The notes: a model not told the origin generated them from the letters alone. Shown: positions 37,081 to 47,654, counted from the stretch's first letter. The stretch: DNA of 64,000 nt from Aristolochia californica (GCA_029961685.1 JARWKL010000011.1:1304501-1368500), one strand, 5' to 3'. Translations and numbers: made by a program.

Positions 37081-39428
37081 ATCCTATCTCAATTAGCTGC
37101 ACATTTTTACTGTCTAGAGCCAGTGAAAAGAAATGCGGTTTTGTGGTGTTGGGCTTGATGTTCTTTCTGTACTTTATAGAAATTTGTGCCCTTTTCCTTA
37201 TATAAAATTTATGCTTTTGATTTTATTTGGTTGGTGTGATGGTGGATGGTGGATGGAGCTGAGGGCTTTACTTGGTAAATTTAGAAGTATTGTGAATGGG
37301 AATTATAAGGAGTCAGGGCTCGTCTTGTGTTATATCAAACTCAATTTCCTCCCAAAATAATTAGCTACTTTAGATGCCTATTTTATAACTTTTTTCAACC
37401 AATAACACTTTCTAACACTTATCTGTGAGAGGTTATTCCCACTTAACTCTCCCCTAACCTTCAACGTTAGCGGCCCTGAGATTGTGCTTGGTTCCATTCC
37501 TAAATGACTAACCTCCTGGAAGCCTATTGTTCACTTTTTTAAAACCAATAACACTTCTTGGCACTTATCAATGTAGAATTATTTCCTCTCAACACCCTGT
37601 TCCACTTTTAACCATAGAAATTATTTTCCAATCAAGAAGACTGCAACATAGAGTGTGACCTTTAACTATGTTATTGATTATTGAAAGAGGAATTTCTGCC
37701 TCTATAGCATCTTTTGGTTTCATCACTTGAAACCTGCAAACTTGGTTGCAGACTTGCTTGGTAGAGAAGGAACTTTCAATTAATGCCTATTGGACAACTC
37801 TTTCCTTTTCCGTTGTATTTGATTAGTTTTGTAGTTTTTTTATCCCTCTCACTATTTTCACCTTGCCTTGCTTAACGAATTCATTCCCAAAACAAAAGAT
37901 CACTATTTATCAAGTATCCAGGAATATGGCCTTTTGGAGAAACAACTATCTGTTCTGATTGGGTATCCTAGGCAAAAAACTATGAGCATGTCTGACCAAA
38001 ATTTATATCTGTGGTGCTGAAGGATGGCCTAACTGCTGAGGAGAAATCGGCAAAGGAACCTGAGGAGGCAGAAAGCATGCAGGTTAATTATCTTCATTTA
38101 TATTTCCATTCATGTATATGTATCTCGTTGCAAGTATAGTTCCTAGATTGTTTATATTGATGTTTCATGAAACAGATGACTGATGTTGTCTGCACAAGAT
38201 GCACCGAGAGAAAAGTGGGTGTTGCGGATATCATTCAGGCAGGTGGATCTGCTGATCGTTATCTGGTATGTTTTTGTTTTATTTCATTGAATACTTAAAG
38301 CTTTGTTACAACACTGTGCTTACTGTTGCTGTTCTTATTTTCTACACGAATTAGTTGAAGTGTATTGCATGCGGCAATTCATGGTACGCCTCTCGAGATG
38401 TCATCTCGTCGCTGACTGTTGACACACCAAATGCTGTTAGCAATGTCGGGACCGCACCGTGGGCAACTGACAAGTTCGAAAATGTTGAGAAGAGGATGCT
38501 GAGTCCCCGAGATTCTGAAAAACCATCAACTGAGAATGTCCAGAAATCTACAACATCCCAGAAGCAACCCGTGTTGGAAACTCAAAAGTCTTTTACCAGA
38601 GTAAAAACAGAAGAACCAACAACAGACAATGTTCAGAAATCGACAACAGCCCAGAAGCAACCCGTGTTGGAATCCCAGAAGTCTTTTAATAGAGCAAAAC
38701 GAGAAGAACCATCATGTGCAGGAGCCCAGAAGCCAGCTGTGTTGGAAACTCAAAAGTCTTTAAACAGAATAAAACGAGAAGAACCATCATCTGCAGGAGC
38801 CCAGAAGCCAGCCGTGATGGAAACTCAGAAGTCGTTAAACAGAATAAAACCAGAAGAACCATCATCTGCAAGAGCCCAGAAGCCAGCCGTGTTGGAAACT
38901 CAAAAGTCTTTAAACAGAATAAAACCAGAAGAACCATCAACTGCAAGAGCCCAGAAGCCAGCCGTGTTGGAAACTCAGAAGTCTTTAAACAGAATAAAAC
39001 CAGAAGAACCATCATCTGCAAGAGCCCAGAAGCCAGCCGTGTTGGAAACTCAAAAGTCTTTAAACAGAATAAAACCAGAAGAACCATCATCTGCAAGAGC
39101 CCAGAAGCCAGCCGTGTTGGAAACTCAAAAGTCTTTAAACAGAATAAAACCAGAAGAACCAACAACAGAGAATGTTCAGAAATCGACAACAGCCCATAAG
39201 CTTGCCGTGTTGGAAACCCAGAAGTCTTTTAAGAGAGTAAAAGCAGAAGAACCATCAACTGACAGTTACCAGAAATCCGCCCATAAGCTCGCCGTGTTGG
39301 AAACCCAGAAGTCTTTTAACAGAGCAAAAGCAGAAGAACCATCAACTGACAGTTACCAGAAATCCGCAGGAGCCCATTTAGACAGAATCAAAGCAGAAGA
39401 ACCATCAATCTCTACAGCCGAAAACTGA
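32237..39428 (+). CDS. AIPP3: BAH-TFIIS-like chromatin protein, AIPP3/BDT1-like, with repeat tail
   Basis: Eight phase-0 exons: 32237-32572, 33707-33769, 34017-34751, 36156-36290, 36951-37034, 38023-38082, 38176-38265, 38355-39428; 858 residues. Order: acidic and Pro-rich N-terminus (1-90), BAH domain (about 95-235), linker, TFIIS central-like region (about 300-455, including WPDSVVPAVTALEQ and KNELLARRLLNKELEPSVV), zinc ribbon with Cys477/480/504/507, then a tandem repeat tail (564-858). Tyr128, Trp149 and Tyr151 have the same 21- and 2-residue spacing as the H3K27me3-binding cage I recall for AIPP3 and EBS. AIPP3 represses transcription with PHD proteins and CPL2, so a nuclear role as H3K27me3 reader is inferred. 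The protein is much longer than the roughly 590 residues I recall for Arabidopsis because of the repeat exon. Exon 6 uses the less typical acceptor GCTGAAG. No frame break. Confidence 0.9.
34995..35122 (+). repeat. 64-bp tandem duplication in AIPP3-like intron 3
   Basis: Two copies of TAGTAAGTGGTAAATGATAA followed by CAAACAAACAGGTTAATAA and an A/T tract, almost identical. Confidence 0.85.
37047..37078 (+). repeat. (CT)n microsatellite in AIPP3-like intron 5
   Basis: A CT dinucleotide run starts a few bases after the splice donor of exon 5. Confidence 0.9.
37325..37600 (-). mobile_element. TRIM element with shortened interior in AIPP3-like intron 5
   Basis: Two direct LTR-like repeats, about 37325-37445 and 37486-37600. 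Shared words are AATAACACTT, CTxxCACTTATC, AATxACTxxCTxCxT and an end of TTCCCACTTAAC or TTTCCTCTCAAC. The gap between them is only about 40 bases and begins CTCCCC, like the polypurine complement in the complete copy. The primer site has been lost. Confidence 0.5.
38541..39425 (+). repeat. Coding minisatellite: about 11 tandem units in AIPP3-like exon 8
   Basis: The core is six 75-base units at 38727-39176 (25 residues each, pattern QKPAVLETQKSLNRIKPEEP plus five residues). They are flanked by two 31-residue units before and by 31-, 29- and about 23-residue units after. Nearly every unit ends in a basic-Lys-x-Glu-Glu-Pro segment. Unit length stays a multiple of three, which keeps the frame open and also opens spurious frames on both strands. 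Confidence 0.95.
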
Positions 39429-39599
39429 GTTGAACCTGACGTATCCAGATACGCATTTGTAATCAATCATGTACAGTTAGATAAAAAAATTCATCTTTGT
39501 ACATCAATCCTGTATCTCATCATGGTGTTTCGCTTTCCATTTGCTTCATATCTGCGGCTTGTTTGGCTCCAACAAGCGGTCTCTTTACCGTATGAACGT

Positions 39600-39905
39600 C
39601 CGACAGATCAATGAAAGTTACAAGTTTCTCTCTGAACATCCAAAAAAGAAGAGCAGCTAGAGAACATAAGCCCCGTTCTGTTAATACCTCTTTGAGGATC
39701 AAGTGGATATCTGTGAAATCGGCCAAAGTTTTCGGTGACCATCTGGTGATTAGGCTCCGCTCGCGTCTCAGCCCTCGCAATAAAGCGAACCAGATGAGCA
39801 CACGAAGGTTTCCCTCGCGGGGGCTGTATCTCTACAGAGTTTGACCCGGGGACTTTCCTTGGACTCATAATGTCCAAACCACTTAGTCTTGCTGCTCTCG
39901 TGGTG
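39600..39905 (-). mobile_element. Possible tRNA-derived SINE
   Basis: On the minus strand, an A-box-like TAAGTGGTTTGGAC (complement at about 39871-39888) is followed some 35 bases later by a B-box-like GGGTCAAACTC (about 39837-39848). This is the spacing of a Pol III promoter. The downstream body is GC-richer than its surroundings. I see no folded tRNA and no clear tail or target duplication, so this is tentative. Confidence 0.3.
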
Positions 39906-40329
39906 TATATCAATCAGGAATCCTTTATAGAGTGGAACGAACGATGAACACAGACGATGTGGGACTAACGTTAATTGAAAACCCACCCGTCTATTTCCAC
40001 TTCCCCTTCCCTAGGTATTGTGCCTCTTTATAGTAAATACAATAATAATCATCCTATGCATTAATAATATTTTTATGAATGACGAAATAATAAAATAATT
40101 ATTGTATTATTTTAATGACAAATAAAATAATAAAATATTGAACTAATTCCATATAAGTTAGGTATATCTAATTATTAATTTAATTATTAATTTTGAATCA
40201 AATGACTAAAAAGTCTATCTCTTTGTTCTTGTTTTGTATTTGTGTTTTATCCTATGCATTCATTTGATTATATGTTTATTTTTATTAATTTTATTGATAA
40301 AATAAAGATAATGATACAGTCATACACGA

Positions 40330-40493
40330 CTAATTCAATATAGAAAATCATTTGGTTCGAAACAAGGGAAAGGGCTATATCAATCGTTCGATCATGCCAT
40401 TGATCGAACGGCTAAGATAGTCGTTTCCCATAATCAAACGGCTAAGATAGTGTTCCATATGTTTCACACCAAATAGTTTTTCAAATTGGATTA
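40330..40493. mobile_element. MITE, same family as 24411-24578
   Basis: Inverted ends: left TAATTCAATATAGAAAATCA and right TTTTTCAAATTGGATTA, continuing through TTTGGTTCGAAAC and GTTTCACACCAAA. The interior carries CCATTGATCGAACGGCTAAG and a second CAAACGGCTAAGATAG, matching the repeats inside the copy in TPP2 intron 24. Confidence 0.65.
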
Positions 40494-41039
40494 ACCTCTT
40501 ATATTCATAAATATAATAAATTAATTAACATTGTTATAAATTATGTAATTTTTCCAAAAAAAAAAAAAAATTGGTGCAAACAAGGTGATTAATTTTAAAT
40601 TAAACGATTAAATTTTTTACATCTTCTAATTCTGAATTTATTTATTATAGCATGCATTCATGGTTAATATACGTTCAATTTATATTTTTATTAATTTATA
40701 TTGATAAATTAAGGATAATAACATAGTTTTAATAAAGTAAATAAAATTATTATAAATAATATTTTTTAAACATTCAATACAAATAATAGTAGCAGCAGTG
40801 GTAGTATTTGCCGTTCGAAATCATTTTGATCAGCTTCCTATTACTACAAGGCTCTTAGTGACACTTGATTTTCTTCTCTCTTTAATTGGAGAAAAAAAAT
40901 CTCAAAACTTCAAGATAGAGAAAAAATTGAAAGAAATAAATTCAATTTTACTCTATAGGAGTTCATCTTCAACTAGGCATAAATGCATACAGAGAACCCC
41001 CAAAAACTGGTACAACAACTCCATTTGGAAGAAGAAAAT

Positions 41040-41365
41040 TGATACGATGAATTTAAGAAAAGTGAGGATTAGAGGAAGGAGAGACGACAAAGAGTTTAGG
41101 AGAAGAAGAAGAAAATAGAGTAAGACGAGATTAACTCAAAATTAAAACCCCTCCCTACATTCCATTTCATCCCGACCATATATAGCCATACAATTACAGG
41201 AACTAACCAAGAATTAACAACTGATAATAACTAAACCATATAATTACAGGAAAACTAACCACTAATTAACAACTGATAATAACTACCTGAACAACCCACA
41301 AACAGCAACTGTATTAGCCACTTATTGCCACTACCTTCGTGGTCTTTCTGCGTGTGGCCATATCA
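41040..41365 (-). repeat. 3' LTR of gag-only element
   Basis: 326 bases, TG..CA ends. The polypurine tract lies immediately to the right on the plus map (41366 onward, complement). Confidence 0.85.
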
Positions 41366-41497
41366 TTCCCCACCCCTTAAGATCCTTGTCCTCAAGGATG
41401 AAATCAGGATAAGATCCTTGTCCTTAAGCTAGTATATAAGCCACCAGACCAACTTTCGTAATGACTTTGTATGGAACCAAGAAATGTTGGGCAAACT

Positions 41498-42532
41498 TCA
41501 TGGAGGGTCTGGTTCTGGTTGATTGCCCTCAATATCCCCGATGCCCGTAGGGGGAAAATTCTCGATCATAAATAATTGTGGTCGTTCGCAACGATGGCCT
41601 GGAACGAACTTCTCATCACAATAATAGCATAACCCCTTCTCTAGACGTTCTCGTGCCTCTTGGTTGGTTATTCAGCAGAAGGTTGTTGGTTGAGTATTAG
41701 AGCTTTGGTTTATGTGCTGGGTTGGTGGAGGTCCTAACACCCCAGCTATTGGGTTGGCTGAGACCTTTGGTGTCTCAAAAGTTGGTTGGGAAAGTAGTTG
41801 GTGATTTGGTTGCCTCTGCAGTTGATTGTGTTCCTCAATGAGCCGAGCCACTCCTATTGTATCTGCCAAGGTTCTAGGTTGTTTAATTTTAACGTCGATG
41901 CGAATGTTGTCTCGAAGTCCTGCAATAAAATAACCAATTAGAAACATTTCCGGTAGGCCGTCCACTCGGTGGGAAAGCATTTCAAAAGCTTCTTGATAAG
42001 CTGCTACGGTTGTGGTTTGTTTAAGGCGATTCAAAGCTTTTGAAGAGTCCTCGTAGTCGGTTGGACCAAATCGAAGTTGTATAGCCTTGGTAAACTCATC
42101 CCATGCGAATGGTCCGCGAAATTTCGTCAACCACCTGTGCCATTGCAAGGCGATGCCCTCTAAATGGAAGGAGACTAGCTGAACTTGTAGTTCTGGTGCA
42201 ATGTGTTTGAATTCAAAGTATTGCTCAACCTTGTAAATCTATCCAATTGGGTCATCTCCGTTAAACTTTGGAAAGGAAAACTTGAGGTGTTGATGAGAGT
42301 GGTCATTTATAGTGTTTGAGCGAGAAATATGTGGGTGTGAGGATTCATCACGTGCAAATGGGTTGGTTTCAAAAGGGCTAGTGTTTTGGCTACGGAAGGC
42401 TCGAAGAGCCTGGAGCTCGGTTAACACGGCTTGTAAGGCTGCGTTCACTTGATCGAAACTTGACTCGTGTCGTGCCAAGATTTTGTTAACCTCATTGCGG
42501 AACTCTGCATTCGTTTTGCCGCGAGTATCCAT
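41498..42532 (-). pseudogene. Gypsy-type Gag frame with two in-frame stops
   Basis: A single 345-codon frame holds a retrotransposon Gag domain (WHRWLTKFRGPFAWDEF, then AYQEAFEMLSHRV and LPEMFLIGYFIAGL). It ends in a zinc knuckle (CYYCDEKFVPGHRC) and a normal TGA. Two internal stops break it: TAG at 42239-42241, where related Gags usually have Trp, and TGA at 41672-41674. Apart from these the frame is open from start to end. This suggests recent decay of a gag-only element. Confidence 0.85.
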
Positions 42533-43546
42533 GGACGGAACCAGTTTTTTTTTTTTTTTTTTGGGAGGATCAGTGACACTCAAAACTCAAATGGGCGACT
42601 TAGCAGCGACGACAAATGTAAACAGAGACCTCTGTTTCTGCAGCGACGAGTTCCGAAAAAATTGATCGAGCTCTGTGTAGGATAAAGAGAAATTGAGAGA
42701 GATTTAGGGTTAAGGTTCAAGATAAGGAGCAACCAGAATGGGATGAGAGAAATTCGAGTTAGAACGAGGTGAGCTGATAGAATTTTCGGGTCTAGTTATG
42801 TGAGAAAGGGGAAGGCGGTGGTTGCAGAAAATAGAAAAAAATGGCAGCAGCGAAGATAGGGAGGTGTTAAAACACAGAGAAAGAGAGATGGTTGAAACAG
42901 AGAGGAAGAGAAGTCGAAGAGGGACGAAGACACATAGGACAATCGGAGAGAGTTAACAGGAAGAAGAGAGGCCACTAACGGAGAGTAGATTAGCGCCGAG
43001 CGCAGGTAGATGAGAGCGCAGAGCAGAGAGTGGGGGTGATCTAGCGACAAGTGCAACGGCAGCAGCAAGGAGGCGATGGTTCTGATTCCTTTCCGAATAG
43101 AGATTTTCTCTGATTCCCGGCGACAGAAAGAAGGAAGTCGATTCCAGCAGCGTTGAGGAAGATCTGCGGGTCTGATTCGCAGCGGCAACGGCAGCGGCGA
43201 GGAGGCGATGATGGCTTCGGTGGCAGAGCTCGAGTCCCGGCAGCAGCAACGACAACGTTGAGGTAGTCGGTGGCTCTGTTTTCTTCCCGAACAGAGATTT
43301 CCGATACATTTTTTCGGAATTTCTTCTCGGCGATAGAGGAAGGTTTGATGTGACTTTAATTTCAGAATTGCTTCACGGAAGATATGGAAAAGAAATTATT
43401 TCACGGCAGAGAGAAACAGAGAGATGGGAAGGATGGAAGAAGGTCTGTAGCGACAACAGAGGAAGAGGAATTCTTTCTTCAGCGACGGAACGAGAGGTCA
43501 CGGAATGGAATATCTTCCCGGTGGCGTAACCGCGCTCTGATACCAC

Positions 43547-43870
43547 TGATACGATGAATTTAAGAAAAGTGAGGATTAGAGGAAGAAGAGAACGAAGAGT
43601 TTAGGAGAAGAAGAAGAGAATAGAGTAAGACGAGATTAACTCAAAATTAAAACCCCTCCCTACATTCCATTTCATCCCGGCTATATATAGCCATACAATT
43701 ACAGGAACTAACCACGAATTAACAACTGATAATAATTAAACCATATAATTACAGGAAAACTAACCACTAATTAACAACTGATAATAACTACCTGAACAAC
43801 CTACAAACAACAACTGTATTAGCCACGTATTGCCACTACCTTCGTGGTCTTTCTGCGTGCGGCCATATCA
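43547..43870 (-). repeat. 5' LTR of gag-only element
   Basis: 324 bases, TG..CA ends. The primer-binding site lies immediately to the left on the plus map. Confidence 0.85.
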
Positions 43871-43931
43871 AAAACCTTAATGATCAACCAGCCTAGACTG
43901 TTTGATCGAGAGGCCCCATCACATATTTGTT

Positions 43932-45823
43932 TCACTGAAGAGGTTCAAGGATCAGAAGCACACCATGAGAGGGTCTAGTGGTGAGCTTAATGGCTGGGGA
44001 GTGACAGTAATTTGGAGAAACTGAGAGGGAAAACCTAGTAAGGATTGAAGCTAATGCGATCTTGTACTCCATAATGGACAAGTTCCTGCCTATACACATC
44101 CTTCCCCCAAACCCAAAAGGAAGATACCCCATCCTGTGCTTGCACCCTCCATGGAGATCCTTCTCAAACCTCTCTGGTTTGAATTCGTTCACATCCTTCC
44201 CCCAAAGACCTGGATCATGGTGGAGACCAACCAGATCAATCCATATGTTGGTTCCCTTGGGGATGATTCGATCGCCGACTTGGATTTCCTCCCTTGCTTG
44301 CCGTTGAACGTTTGGTGAAGACGGGTACAGTCGGAGGATTTCGTTGAAGACCCAACCCATCTGTGCAAGAGAGATTAGATTAAGTTTTACGAGTCACCTT
44401 TGGAAGATTTTTATCGTACTTGTCTTCCTTTCAGAAGAAAAGGTGTAAGCACTAGACAGAGACTCACCTTTTGGAGCTTTGAGAGCTTGCTGTAATCCAG
44501 AGATTGTCCTCCAGTTACTTCCTTGATCTCTTCCCTCAATCTGTTCTGCCAATCTGGGTGTAGAGCTAGAACAAGCAGAGTCCAGGAGAGAGCCAAAGCA
44601 GTGGTCTCATGCCCTCCAAAGAAGAAGGTTTTGCACTCATCCACAAGCTCACTCTCAGTCAGTTTCTTCCCTACCCTTCCATCTCTCTCATTCTCAGCCA
44701 TGAGAAGGCTCAACAGATCGTTCCCGGACAGTCTGCTGCCCTGACCTGCCTCTGCCTTTCGAGAGGTGATGATAGAGAGCAAAAGATCATCTATCTCCTT
44801 CCCCAACCTTTTTGATTCCAGGGTGTTCAGAGGGTGAATGTACTTGCTGAAGGGGACCCCCACCCAGCGGTTGGAGTTGAACAGCACGAGCTGCATGGCT
44901 TGCAGCTTCTCAGAAACCTTTTGCCCATGTTGGTTGCTCATGCCAAAACTGGTCTTGGCTATGATCTGTGCTGCATTGTCTGTGAGTCCTCTCTCCACAT
45001 TGATCTCTGCTCTGTTGGCCGCCACTAGGCTGCTCCATTTGTCCAGCATTTGGTTTGTTGAGTCCACCATGATGCTCATCATAGCCTGCATCAAAAGAAA
45101 ATCGTTAATGGCGACGGTCATTATTAAAGAGAGAGAAGATTAGAAAAAGAGAGGGGTCACCTTCAAGTTGTTTGGAGAAAATGCAGGTGCAATGATGTGC
45201 CTGTGGCGAGCCCACTCGTCTCCTTCAACCATGACCAAACCCTTACCAAACAAGGGTTCCCTGTCACACTTGAACACATTAGGCTTACCCCATGTCTTGC
45301 TCACGACACCAGAGGCCACTTGCTTCAGAAATTCCGGCTCTCCAATGTACAGAAATGGCTCTGTGCCAAGCCAGTAAACGAAGACTTTCCCTGCAAATCA
45401 CATCTTCCTGCGTTAGATCTCAATGACAACGACATTAAAGCTCTCAGACATGCATCCTCGGCACAGAAGCCATCGTTAATGCAAACCCAGTTTATGGTTC
45501 AACCAGGTAATGAGCTCCCACTAACCATATATCTGTCGCCACTCAGCAAAGAAGGGGAAGACAGTCGAATGAATGTCGTGGCTGATGTTCAAAGACAGGT
45601 CAGACCCACCGCCACCCTTCATCTTCTTCCTCTTGTTCATCATCTCGTTCATGTTTCCTAAAGGGAAAACCGGAGGTGGCCCAGAGTATCCATTCTTCTT
45701 AAGCTTCCGATTCGCACAAATCGGTCGTATCCAGCACTGGAAGACAACAGCCATAGCAGCCAAAAGGAGAAGAACTGCCGTGAGGAGGCTCACCTGATGC
45801 AGAAACGGAACAAGCCCCATCAT
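43932..45823 (-). CDS. CYP715A: Cytochrome P450, CYP72 clan, CYP715A-like
   Basis: Four exons on the minus strand: 45526-45823, 45161-45390, 44468-45085, 43932-44360; 524 residues. This heme mono-oxygenase is anchored in the ER by an N-terminal membrane segment (about residues 10-32). Marks: Pro-rich hinge SGPPPVFP, the clan signature around NISHDIHSTVFPFFAEW, I-helix oxygen motif GGHETT, K-helix EILR in NEILRLYPS, FKPERF, and the heme loop FGFGGRMCIG with its Cys ligand. All three junctions keep frame and use GT-AG. The YWLGTEPFLYIGEPEFL region and the C-terminal RPSHGVLL segment fit CYP715 best from memory, a family linked to floral and tapetum development. CYP714, CYP735 and CYP709 are alternatives. 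The substrate is unknown. Confidence 0.9.
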
Positions 45824-45884
45824 CAGAGAAGTATATTTCTGACTGCTGAGACTCTTGGTGCAGAAACGAAGGGGATGAAATGGA

Positions 45885-45892
45885 TATTTATA
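45885..45892 (-). promoter_or_regulatory. TATA box of the P450 gene
   Basis: TATAAATA on the minus strand lies about 62-70 bases before the start codon at 45823. This is a usual distance for a short leader. Confidence 0.55.
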
Positions 45893-47109
45893 ACTGAAGC
45901 ATTCAACTCACAAGTTTCTCAAAAATGTTCAGCTTGTAGTTTCTGTCAGGAGGACGGAAGTGGGAATTCAAGGGAAACTCATTTTTTCCCTCACATTCCA
46001 CGATTGTAAAAAAAGACCCACTATCATTTTTCTAATTAAAGGTTGGATTCAGGACGAAAACAGTCGTGAATCTGAAATATCTGCTTGTCAATTCCTTCTT
46101 TATTCAAGTTGGATGTGTTTCTCCTTTTCGTCAACAAAATCGTACTTAGTTTTCTATTAGTTTTCTATTAGTTTTCAACACGCTTTGTTCCTTGGTCTCA
46201 TTCTAAAGAGAAGCTTCTAATTCCTTTTCCCATTCTTTCATTGGAGACGTATGTCGTTTCTTTTCCTGTTACTCGGCTGGGGTTGGCAGTGAGTCTACCA
46301 GGCAAGGAGTACGTTATTGACCAGTTGTGATTTTACAATCCATTCACTGTAATTTTTAGTTTCTTACGAGCTTGGATGAAGAACATAGAACGATATTCTT
46401 ATAAATATAACACACATATATACGTTAAAGGATCCTCAAACATCACAAGAACATGAATAAAATAAAAGAAAAAAATCTTTGGATGAAACCACATGAATCT
46501 CAAGGAATCCGTTCCTGATAATATGGAGAAAATGATTCTTGTGGTCAATAGAGGACTGGCTGAAGTGGGTAGTTATGGTCTTTCTTGGGCAGACAAGGAA
46601 AAGGCAAATAAGCAAACACCATGAGACATTCTCCAAGTCTCCATCACACATGAGCTTGCTCTTGAGGGCCCAGTGAAGCTCACCTTATCTGCGGAAGAAA
46701 ATGATAAATAAAACATCGCAGTTCATGGCCCGTGTTCGATGCAAGATCCCAAACTCGGACTTCCGATCCCACATGCCAAACGTGTTTGTCATTTGGCAGT
46801 TCGACTGCGCAGCTCTCTGAGGCATTTTGGCAGTTCCCCAATAGCAGTCAAAGTTTACCTCCTTTCTATGATCGGCCGTGTATCTGGAAAAGACGTGCAG
46901 AAATACCAGAAACGCGGTGGAGATGATAACCAGAGGGCAGCCATGAGTTCAACCCTCGACAGAGAGAGGAAAGGAATAGGGTTGGTTTGTTGAAGACGTC
47001 GCGTGTTACATGAAAGGATTTTGGGCGCTGAAACCGTCAACCACCGGCCAGTCGGTGGGATGAGTACCGGATGATGCATTCTCTGTTGGGAAACAAGCAG
47101 GTCCCATCC

Positions 47110-47520
47110 ATGGACGAATCCAACAAACGGGTTTTTAACTTTCAGCAGTAACAGCAGGAGAGGAAAAGGGTCGTGACCATGGCTATAAATGAAGTAATGG
47201 GTGGTTTCTAACTTTTAGCAGCAGTAGCGCTCTCTTCTGTGTTCAAGGAATCACAGAAAATGGAGTAATGGGTTTATAACTTTCAGGAGTAATAACAGGA
47301 AAGAAAAAAGTTGCTGCCATGGGTTTAAACAAGTATTTGGTGATTTCTAACTTTCAGCAGCAGAAGGTCTCTCTTCTCTGTTAGGGAAGTATTGGGGGTT
47401 CATGAACCAGACAAATTGAAGCAATGGAGTTTCTGACTTTCAGTAGCAACAGTAAAACAAAGAAAGGGTTGCAGCAATGGATTAAGTTCAAGTAATGGGT
47501 TTCAGTAGTAACAGTACTTT
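47110..47520 (+). repeat. Degenerate tandem repeat
   Basis: About six spaced repeats of TAACTTTCAGCAG with GTAATGGGTTT or close variants alternate at a period of roughly 65 bases. There are long insertions or deletions between units. Confidence 0.55.
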
Positions 47521-47654
47521 TTTTTTCCTGTGAAGAACCATTTTATGCTTAGCAGATTCAAATTTTTGTCATATGAAATCAGGACTCATGAGAAATTACT
47601 CATACAAAGGTCTTTCAAGCAAACACTGGGAATTGCTTCAGAGATCACATTATT

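Larger units (their letters stand above)
39429..41039. other. Intergenic region after AIPP3-like gene
   Basis: Contains the AIPP3-like 3' UTR, a possible SINE (39600-39905) and a MITE (40330-40493). The rest is AT-rich without coding signals. Confidence 0.5.
41040..43870 (-). mobile_element. Gag-only LTR retrotransposon (TR-GAG-like)
   Basis: LTRs 41040-41365 and 43547-43870 start TGATACGATG and end CCATATCA. They are nearly identical, with scattered substitutions and small indels. On the minus strand the 5' LTR is followed by a perfect Met-tRNA primer site (TGGTATCAGAGC, complement at about 43534-43545). The 3' LTR is preceded by the polypurine tract AAGGGGTGGGGAA. Flanks AAAAT and AAAAC differ at one base, a likely 5-bp target duplication. 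The 2.2-kb interior encodes one gypsy-type Gag frame and no protease, reverse transcriptase or integrase. Confidence 0.85.

Noticed and set aside
38686..39189. 167-codon open frame antisense to the AIPP3-like repeat exon, and a 161-codon plus-strand frame at 38714-39199
   Set aside because: Both arise because the repeat unit is 75 bases, so any stop-free unit stays stop-free when repeated. The frame in phase with the upstream exons and zinc ribbon is the real one.
42796..43309. Two overlapping minus-strand frames of 118-130 codons in the gag-only element
   Set aside because: They lie in the leader between primer site and Gag, overlap in different frames and have low-complexity Leu/Ser content with no domain.
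44062..45661. Several plus-strand frames opposite the P450
   Set aside because: Antisense shadows of exons that carry clear P450 motifs on the minus strand.
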